NCBI GenBank assembly: GCA_031362245.1
Contig: JANLSD010000244.1
Coordinates: 1 to 10,486 of the forward strand
DNA length: 10,486 nt
Direction: 5' to 3'
Source: JAAURS01 sp031362245
Lineage (GTDB): Bacteria > Cyanobacteriota > Cyanobacteriia > Thermosynechococcales > Thermosynechococcaceae
In this document: piece after piece, positions 1 through 4,993 of the stretch
Layout: every line of letters starts with the position of its first letter
Position numbering within the stretch: position 1 is the stretch's first letter
Notes under the pieces: generated by a model
Databases searched by the model: none
Told to the model about the DNA's origin: nothing
What the model saw: only the letters and a program-made list of their open reading frames with translations
Translations under genes and position numbers: made by a program

Positions 1-235
1 TGTCACAGGCTTGTGGATGGCTTCTATCGGCATCATTGGGATTGCGTTGAATCTTCGGTCTTATGACTTTATCTCTCAAGAGATTCGGGCAGCCGAAGAC
101 CCTGAGTTTGAAACGTTCTACACCAAAAACATTCTGCTCAACGAAGGTCTAAGAGCTTGGATGGCTCCTCAAGACCAGCCCCATGAACACTTTGTATTCC
201 CTGAAGAAGTTCTACCTCGCGGTAACGCACTGTAA
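1..235 (+). CDS. psbD: Photosystem II D2 reaction-centre protein, C-terminal part (5' truncated by window)
   Basis: This is the last 77 codons of D2, read from base 2. D2 pairs with D1 in the thylakoid membrane and binds the pheophytin, plastoquinone QA and non-haem iron of photosystem II. The visible part includes the end of the last transmembrane helix (ALNLRSYDF), the conserved lumenal stretch QEIRAAEDPEFETFYTKN, and the family C-terminus FPEEVLPRGNAL. It matches D2 closely without gaps. In the usual psbDC operon, psbC starts inside the end of psbD. Here no psbC start or reading frame appears, and a terminator follows 31 bases after the stop. The gene is therefore probably the monocistronic second copy (psbD2/psbDII), which in studied cyanobacteria is induced by high light. 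Identity as D2 is very sure; the copy number is inferred. Confidence 0.97.
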   Translation, partial: VTGLWMASIGIIGIALNLRSYDFISQEIRAAEDPEFETFYTKNILLNEGLRAWMAPQDQPHEHFVFPEEVLPRGNAL

Positions 236-266
236 CGCTGATTAAAGACGCTAAACTGTAGCAAAC

Positions 267-298
267 CCAAAACCCCGCAGATAACTGTGGGGTTTTGG
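267..298 (+). terminator. Strong hairpin terminator after psbD
   Basis: A 14-bp stem pairs 267-280 with 285-298 around a 4-base loop (ataa), with one G-T wobble. The arms are CCAAAACCCC-type and GGGGTTTTGG-type. The TTTT lies inside the 3' arm rather than after it, so release could be incomplete. The hairpin sits between psbD and the DUF72 gene and ends only 18 bases before the chosen DUF72 start. Confidence 0.85.
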
Positions 299-316
299 AT
301 TATGGAGATTATGGAA

Positions 317-1186
317 ATGGGGGAGGAAAAGATAAACTTTCGGTTGGGCTGTGCGATTTGGGCTTATAAAGGCTGGCTAGGGGATTTTTTCCCAGCGAAA
401 AGTGCGCCCTCAAAATTTTTGCAGCTTTACGGTCAGCGGATGATGACGGTGGAGTGCAACGCCACGTTTTACTCTATTCCCAGCACCGAGACCGTCCAAC
501 GATGGGTTCAGGAAACGCCCGAAGGGTTTGAGTTTTGTCCGAAGTTGCCCCGCAGTATTACCCATGAGGGTGCACTGGTGCCTAAAATTGATGCGGCGTT
601 GCGTTTTACTGAGCTGATGCAGGGATTGGGCGATCGCCTTGGCCCCATCTTCATCCAGCTTCCGCCCAACTATGGCCCAGCATTATTGCCAGACTTAGAA
701 ACATTTTTGACAGGGATAGAGGCGTGCGGTGCGCCCTTGGCATTGGAAGTGCGTCATCCCCAATGGTTTCAGCCAAACGATGCGCAACGACTCAATACAC
801 TTCTCCGCCGCTTATCAATGGGGCGCGTTTTACTGGATACTCGTCCGATTTATGAATGTGAAGACGATCCACAGTTGACGGCTGAGCGACGAAAGCCAAA
901 GCTACCCCTTCAGCCTATTGCCACCGCACCCTTTGTATTCATTCGCTATATTAGCCATCCCAATCAGTCATTCAATCATGCCTTTATGGCAGATTGGGTT
1001 CCTCATCTTCAGGGTTGGCTGCGTCAGGGCACTCGGGTTTATTTGTTTGTCCATTGTCCAGTAGAGGAACACTCTCCTCAAAACGCTCAATATTTTCAGC
1101 GGTTGCTAGAAGATGGCGAGCTACCCATTCCGCGCCTGCCGTGGATGCAAATTCCTGCGGAACCTGTCCAGCTTGGCTTGTTTTAA
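317..1186 (+). CDS. DUF72 (YecE-like) TIM-barrel protein with C-terminal QLGLF tail
   Basis: A 289-residue member of the DUF72/YecE family, whose solved members are TIM barrels. The biochemical role is not settled; a link to endonuclease IV-like folds has been suggested. Family signatures seen: RLGCAIWAYKGWLGDFFP at the N-terminus, VECNATFYSIPS, FEFCPKLPRSITHEG, LGPIFIQLPPNYGP, LALEVRHPQWF near the middle, and FIRYISHP later. Length is normal for the family. Start choice: GTG 287 lies inside the psbD terminator. ATG 317 gives the usual short lead before RLGCA and has GGAG at 304-307, nine bases upstream; ATG 302 and 311 also remain possible. The last residues, QLGLF, resemble the bacterial beta-clamp binding pentapeptide. 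The gene has almost no room for a promoter of its own and may depend on psbD readthrough. Confidence 0.92.
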   Translation: MGEEKINFRLGCAIWAYKGWLGDFFPAKSAPSKFLQLYGQRMMTVECNATFYSIPSTETVQRWVQETPEGFEFCPKLPRSITHEGALVPKIDAALRFTELMQGLGDRLGPIFIQLPPNYGPALLPDLETFLTGIEACGAPLALEVRHPQWFQPNDAQRLNTLLRRLSMGRVLLDTRPIYECEDDPQLTAERRKPKLPLQPIATAPFVFIRYISHPNQSFNHAFMADWVPHLQGWLRQGTRVYLFVHCPVEEHSPQNAQYFQRLLEDGELPIPRLPWMQIPAEPVQLGLF

Positions 1187-1242
1187 AAGAATTTCGTCAC
1201 ACTATATCAAACAATATTTTGATCAGCTTTTATCGTAGCGCT

Positions 1243-1596
1243 TTACGGATCAAGAGGTTGGGGAGTTTCCATATCTTTAGACTTTATTCGTACAAAAAAT
1301 TGTTGTAGAGAATTTCTGCCATGAGAAATTAACCTTTGGATGGGCTGTAGTGAATTGTTCTCTGTAATGGTTTCTAGCGAGATCGGTTTTTCAAAGGAAA
1401 TTTTTGCATGCCAAAGATCAGGTTCGTTGCAGTAATACTGCACTTCGTCTACGCGACACCGAATACACAGAATAATGTGATCGCCAGATTTAAGGGTGCT
1501 TTGACCCGTTGCATTACCCTGAAAGCTTTCTGGAGGAACATCAAGGGCAAATTCTTGACCCCAGTGGATTTTCGTGAAATCGTGCGTCTTCTCCAT
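1243..1596 (-). CDS. Conserved-looking hypothetical protein, 117 aa
   Basis: I do not recognise the family. The frame encodes a soluble 117-residue protein with no signal peptide or membrane segment. It contains three cysteines, in CIRC and YYC, inside a probable beta-rich core (GDHIILCIRCRVDEVQYYC, then DLWHAKISF), and ends with a basic stretch (RNSLQQFFVRIKSK) and a proline-rich tail. A GAGG motif lies only one base before the ATG, closer than optimal, so the start is uncertain. It converges on the DUF72 gene, with 56 bases between the stops. A 78-codon frame on the opposite strand (1408-1644) overlaps it but encodes nothing recognisable. The gene call rests on the uninterrupted frame and protein-like composition only. 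Confidence 0.55.
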   Translation of the reverse strand: MEKTHDFTKIHWGQEFALDVPPESFQGNATGQSTLKSGDHIILCIRCRVDEVQYYCNEPDLWHAKISFEKPISLETITENNSLQPIQRLISHGRNSLQQFFVRIKSKDMETPQPLDP

Positions 1597-1701
1597 ACCT
1601 CTATTGTCTCGATTAAAAAGGATTTTGACGTGAAAAGTGGATAGACTATCTCGACTTATTTCAGGAAATTGGGTTGCATAGGGTATTCAGAAAATTGCAG
1701 A

Positions 1702-1759
1702 GGGTTGGTTTTACTCAGACCACTGGATTCTGAATCCAACACTTGAGTAAAACCAATCC
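1702..1759 (-). terminator. Two-tier stem-loop, probable terminator of the repeat-protein gene
   Basis: The outer stem pairs 1702-1717 with 1744-1759 (16 bp, one G-T wobble). Inside its loop is a second perfect 7-bp stem, 1724-1730 with 1732-1738 around one base (TGGATTC-T-GAATCCA). It lies 21 bases past the stop of the minus-strand gene ending at 1781. A T-rich stretch (TTTGTTATTTT) follows on the plus side, so it may also stop plus-strand transcripts. Confidence 0.6.
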
Positions 1760-1780
1760 CTTTGTTATTTTAAGACAGTG

Positions 1781-2338
1781 CTATTTCACGTCTAATTTGG
1801 TGGCAATCTTGGCGAGTGCCCCTGCATTCCCCTTTAGTAGGGTGTGGTTTTTCTCAACAAAAGTCCCTGTTAGCTCGACTGGAGGTGCGAGGGGAAGATC
1901 CAATTTCTTGAGGATTTCGACCACGATGCTTTTATTTTGCAAGAGCAACTTGTGGTTCTTTTCGGCAATCTCAGCGGCTTCTACAGGCGTTAGGGTTGGT
2001 GCTGTTGCCCCTACTTTTTCGGCGATCGCCTTAAAGGTTTCCTGATTTTGCAAAATCATCACTTGGTTTTGCTCAAGGGGTGTTCCTGTGGTGGGGATCT
2101 CTCCAGTCGAGGTAATCCCCAACTTGGTTGCAATTTTGCGAGCCAGTGCGCGGTTATTAATAAGAAGCTCGCGATTTTCCGCAATTAAAGCACTTTGGTC
2201 TGCTTGGGCAACGGTAACAGTACGTTCGAGGACAGAGCGAATCTGAGGCGTCTGAGGAACTGAAGCCTGAGCCGCTAGGCTCACGCTACCTAATCCAACA
2301 GCAAGCAAACTGGCGCTCATTCTCACAAATCTATTCAT
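1781..2338 (-). CDS. Exported protein with four tandem 36-37 aa helical repeats
   Basis: A 185-residue protein of unrecognised family. Residues 1-25 form a clear Sec-type signal peptide: basic MNRFVR, hydrophobic core LLAVGLGSVSLAA, then AQA before SVP as the likely cleavage site. The mature part holds four imperfect repeats starting near residues 51, 88, 124 and 160. Their shared pattern is (E/K/Q)N followed by LL-x-x-N and then an I-A-x-K-L-(G/D) helix end; examples are AENRELLINN, EKNHKLLLQN and EKNHTLLKGN. Linkers are rich in Pro, Thr and Gly. The last repeat stops directly after KLDVK. Start choice: ATG 2338 has GTGAGTGAG just upstream as ribosome site; the in-frame GTG at 2353 is part of that motif. 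Monocistronic by layout. Probably periplasmic or cell-surface; function unknown. Confidence 0.82.
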   Translation of the reverse strand: MNRFVRMSASLLAVGLGSVSLAAQASVPQTPQIRSVLERTVTVAQADQSALIAENRELLINNRALARKIATKLGITSTGEIPTTGTPLEQNQVMILQNQETFKAIAEKVGATAPTLTPVEAAEIAEKNHKLLLQNKSIVVEILKKLDLPLAPPVELTGTFVEKNHTLLKGNAGALAKIATKLDVK

Positions 2339-2432
2339 TGAAATCTCACTCACGATATGACAAACCTTATAAATACGTTGATGGACGACAGCCCACTAAC
2401 GTTAAATTCCAGGGTGAATTATCAAAATTAGA

Positions 2433-2461
2433 TATTTACGCTGAGATTTCGACGCTAACAA
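2433..2461 (-). promoter_or_regulatory. Candidate sigma70-type promoter of the repeat-protein gene
   Basis: On the minus strand TTGTTA (2456-2461) and TAAATA (2433-2438) are separated by 17 bases. Both are only partial matches to consensus. A start near 2427 would give a leader of about 90 bases. A perfect 7+1+7 palindrome (2464-2478) touches the upstream edge. Confidence 0.35.
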
Positions 2462-2596
2462 GGAAATCAGACTGATTTTGTAAAAACAAGCACATTTTTG
2501 GCATTTTAATGCTATAGCTGCATGGATTTAATCCGGTTTTAGTTTCTGTCCATACCAGCCTTAAATATTCAGTAAGCAATATTGAGTCAAGGGAAA

Positions 2597-2638
2597 CTTT
2601 AGCCCGAAGTCTACCAAAGTCTTTGACTGGGACTAAAG
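2597..2638 (-). terminator. Possible terminator after the SDR gene
   Basis: The arms CTTTAGCCC (2597-2605) and GGGACTAAAG (2629-2638) pair with one bulged A and a long loop. The structure lies 56 bases past the stop of the minus-strand SDR gene and would end the amine cassette transcript. There is no long T-run, so the call is modest. Confidence 0.42.
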
Positions 2639-2694
2639 CAATTTCTCGACTCGCACATCATTCAAAGGCTGGCGCAAGAAAACCTTGATTCCAT

Positions 2695-3459
2695 CTACTG
2701 GGCGGTCATTCCACCATCGGCAGCAATAATGGAACCCGTCATAAACGAGGCTTCATCGGAAGCCAGAAACAGCGCAAGGTGAGCAATCTCACGGGGTTCA
2801 CCAGGGCGACCGATGGGCTGAAACGAGTCAATGGATGCATACACTTTGTCTAACCCACCCAGCATTTCAGCGTGGGCGTAGTTAATGGGCGTATCCACCC
2901 AGCCAGGGCAGATCGCGTTACAGCGAATGCCCTGCTTTGCGTAATCCAACGCCACCCCTCGCGTCAGCATAACCACTGCACCCTTAGAGGCCGAGTAAAC
3001 CGAAAGAAAGGGTTCAGACACCAGCCCATTGACGCTGGAGATGTTCACAATGGAGCCAGCGCCGCTTTTGAGCATGAAGGGAATCGCGGCCCGACAACCG
3101 TAGATCGCTCCTTTGACATTCACGTTGAGGGTTTTATCAATCACTTCATCAGAGACTTCATGGAGCAGCCCAGGAATATTGACCCCAGCGTTGTTCACCA
3201 GAATATCGATCTGCCCATACAGCTCAACACAGCGGTTCACAAACCCATTGACAAGGAGGGAATTGCTCACATCCGCCGCGAACCCATCCGCCGTAAAGCC
3301 TGCTTGAGTGATATCTTCTACGGTTTGACTGACGGACTCAAAATTAATATCGACACACAGAACCTTGCCGCCCTCTTCCGCCAGACGTTGGGCGATCGCC
3401 CGACCAATTCCAGAGCCTGCGCCAGTCACAACGCAGGCTTTTCCCTCTACCCTTCCCAT
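2695..3459 (-). CDS. Short-chain dehydrogenase/reductase (classical SDR, NAD-type)
   Basis: A 254-residue classical SDR, full length, cytosolic. Seen in order: cofactor loop TGAGSGIG (12-19), an acidic Asp37 at the end of the second strand (VDIN) that favours NAD(H) over NADP(H), Asp63 for the adenine ring, NNAG (89-92), catalytic Asn114, Ser142, Tyr155 and Lys159 (YSASK), PGWVDTP (185-191), and the family C-terminal TGSIIAADGG. The tetrad is complete, so the enzyme should be active. It would interconvert an alcohol and a carbonyl; the substrate cannot be read from sequence. ATG 3459 gives the standard short N-terminus and has GAGAAGAG upstream; the in-frame TTG at 3477 is less likely. It starts 20 bases after the permease stop, so it is very probably co-transcribed. 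One inference is that it handles the aldehyde made by the amine oxidase. Confidence 0.93.
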   Translation of the reverse strand: MGRVEGKACVVTGAGSGIGRAIAQRLAEEGGKVLCVDINFESVSQTVEDITQAGFTADGFAADVSNSLLVNGFVNRCVELYGQIDILVNNAGVNIPGLLHEVSDEVIDKTLNVNVKGAIYGCRAAIPFMLKSGAGSIVNISSVNGLVSEPFLSVYSASKGAVVMLTRGVALDYAKQGIRCNAICPGWVDTPINYAHAEMLGGLDKVYASIDSFQPIGRPGEPREIAHLALFLASDEASFMTGSIIAADGGMTAQ

Positions 3460-3479
3460 GCAGCTCTTCTCATGCAATC

Positions 3480-4937
3480 CTAAACCTTCTTCATATCGCT
3501 AAATCGAGTATGGGAAGCTTCAATGTCATCCTCCATCTCTTGAAGAATGTCTGGATTCCGTAACCTTAGAATCAAAAACCATCCGCCGCCCACCACTAGG
3601 TATAGCAGAAATAGGTACGGAAACACGTTGTACGGCGCAGCCGGAACTGGGAACAGGCTGTTTTCACCTGGAACACCAAAGCTACCCAATACTGGGATGG
3701 CCATAAAGGCGATCGCCGCTACTGCCACCACCACATCCGGCACACGGAGCTGATGCTCTTTGGCGAGATAGCGGGGGGCTGCGATGGAAATCAAGATGTA
3801 GGCGACCAAAAACCCGTAGGTTGCGATCGTGCCGAAATATGCGTAGCAATCCAGCACCTTCACCCCAAACATGTTGACAGAAGCAGGCGCTAGGAACGTA
3901 GCAAGGGCTGCGATCGTCACCGCAACGTGGGGGGTTTCATGGGTGCCGTGAGCTTGCCCAACGGAGTCGTGGAACAGACCATGACGGGCCATTGTAAAAA
4001 AGATGCGGCTGCCTGCGTTGATGCAGGCTAGGGTACAGGCAAAGAAGCTCACCATAGAACCGACGGAAATGAGAAGACCAAAAAAGCCCACGCCTGCGAT
4101 ATTGGCTAAGTCGCTCATGGGTGCTGCGCTTTTATCGAAGGTTGTGGTGAAGCCCGTAAAGCCAATCACCTGAATGTAGGACAGCACAATAAAGAAAAGT
4201 CCTGAAGTAACGGTGCTTAAAATAACTGCCCTAGGAATATTGCGGAGGGGACGCTTGGCTTCATCGCCAAGGGTTGTGGCACTTTCAAAGCCTACATAGC
4301 TAAAGACCCCTAAAACCAAGCCCTGCACAATGCCGCCCGGTTTCGCGCCAGACAGCGTAAGTTGAGAGGCATCAACCACGTAGCCCTTCTTGAACAGAAT
4401 AATAAGTCCCAGCAGCGCAATCAGCCCCACAGAGGCAACCTCTAGGGCCAACATCATGACGGTCGAGAGCTGAATGTCTCGATAGGCCACATACCAGGCT
4501 GTCCCAACGCAAATTGCAAACAAAAAGATGGGCGAAATGTTAATGCCCAATGGGCTGAGAAGCACAACGCCATAGTTGGCAAACCCGCAGGTAACGGCCA
4601 TTGCGGTAAAAATATAGGCCAACACCAAGGCCCAGCCTGTAATGACACCCGCCATTGGCCCAAGCCCTCTAGAAATATAGGCATAGAGGGAGCCTGGAGA
4701 GGCAGATCGCCGTGCAAACTGATTGATGTTAATGCCCACAAATACCAGCCCCACGGTGGCAATAATGTAGGTCAGCCAAGTGCCAGAGCCAGCACTGGCA
4801 AAGACCAGTGCTGCATTAATGGTGGGGGTTAGGGTTGGTGCAATATTGGCGATCGACTGGGCTAGAACTTCAGGGAATGTAAGGCAGTCAGGGCGCAGAC
4901 CGGAAGTGGTTTGAATGGGCATTAATTTGGTTGTCAT
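3480..4937 (-). CDS. APC-superfamily amino acid/amine permease
   Basis: A 485-residue inner-membrane transporter of the AA_permease_2/PotE type (COG0531). It has about 12 hydrophobic segments and a hydrophilic C-terminal tail of about 30 residues (MEDDIEASHTRF). Family signatures: a broken first helix with APTLTP near residue 35; ARRSASPGSLYAYISRGLG near 75-93, the usual loop after helix 2; and GFESATTLGDEAKRPLRNIP near 216-235, typical of amino acid and polyamine exchangers. Substrate is not predictable; between an amine oxidase and an SDR, uptake of an amine or amino acid fits. ATG 4937 is preferred to the in-frame TTG 4943. No good Shine-Dalgarno is seen before either. The 56-base gap to the amine oxidase stop holds a C-rich tract in the mRNA sense, G-rich on the template. 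Confidence 0.93.
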   Translation of the reverse strand: MTTKLMPIQTTSGLRPDCLTFPEVLAQSIANIAPTLTPTINAALVFASAGSGTWLTYIIATVGLVFVGININQFARRSASPGSLYAYISRGLGPMAGVITGWALVLAYIFTAMAVTCGFANYGVVLLSPLGINISPIFLFAICVGTAWYVAYRDIQLSTVMMLALEVASVGLIALLGLIILFKKGYVVDASQLTLSGAKPGGIVQGLVLGVFSYVGFESATTLGDEAKRPLRNIPRAVILSTVTSGLFFIVLSYIQVIGFTGFTTTFDKSAAPMSDLANIAGVGFFGLLISVGSMVSFFACTLACINAGSRIFFTMARHGLFHDSVGQAHGTHETPHVAVTIAALATFLAPASVNMFGVKVLDCYAYFGTIATYGFLVAYILISIAAPRYLAKEHQLRVPDVVVAVAAIAFMAIPVLGSFGVPGENSLFPVPAAPYNVFPYLFLLYLVVGGGWFLILRLRNPDILQEMEDDIEASHTRFSDMKKV

Positions 4938-4958
4938 AGTCAAACGCTCTGAGATAGA

Positions 4959-4984
4959 GGGGATGGGGAAGGTAGGGGGACGGG
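4959..4984 (+). promoter_or_regulatory. G-quadruplex-capable tract between oxidase and permease genes
   Basis: Four G-runs on the plus strand (4959-4962, 4965-4968, 4975-4979, 4982-4984), with loops of 2, 6 and 2 bases, fit the canonical four-run quadruplex rule. The plus strand is the template for this operon, so the structure would form in DNA and not in the mRNA. It could slow polymerase between the first and second genes. Function is inferred. Confidence 0.5.
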
Positions 4985-4993
4985 AGTGAATTT

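Larger units (their letters stand above)
2339..2694. other. 356-base intergenic region upstream of the repeat-protein gene
   Basis: No open frame of note on either strand. It holds the candidate promoter and palindrome at 2433-2478 and, near its right end, the hairpin downstream of the SDR gene (2597-2638). The central stretch at about 2480-2590 is AT-rich with no structure I can name. Confidence 0.6.

Noticed and set aside
287..316. GTG 287 as start of the DUF72 protein
   Set aside because: The extra ten residues are encoded by the 3' arm of the psbD terminator and do not resemble the family N-terminus; ATG 317 with GGAG nine bases upstream fits better.
1219..1253. TTGATC/GATCAA hairpin between the convergent DUF72 and 117-aa genes
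   Set aside because: The stem is only 6 bp with an unequal inner loop and no T-run on either strand; too weak to call a terminator.
994..1308. 104-codon plus-strand frame overlapping the end of the DUF72 gene
   Set aside because: It is out of frame with a clear family gene for most of its length and its Ser-rich translation resembles no protein.
1408..1644. 78-codon plus-strand frame opposite the small hypothetical gene
   Set aside because: No ribosome site or recognisable protein; the minus-strand frame is longer and more protein-like.
2872..3483. 203-codon plus-strand frame opposite the SDR gene
   Set aside because: It is antisense to an intact SDR with all motifs; the translation is rich in His and Arg and resembles no family.
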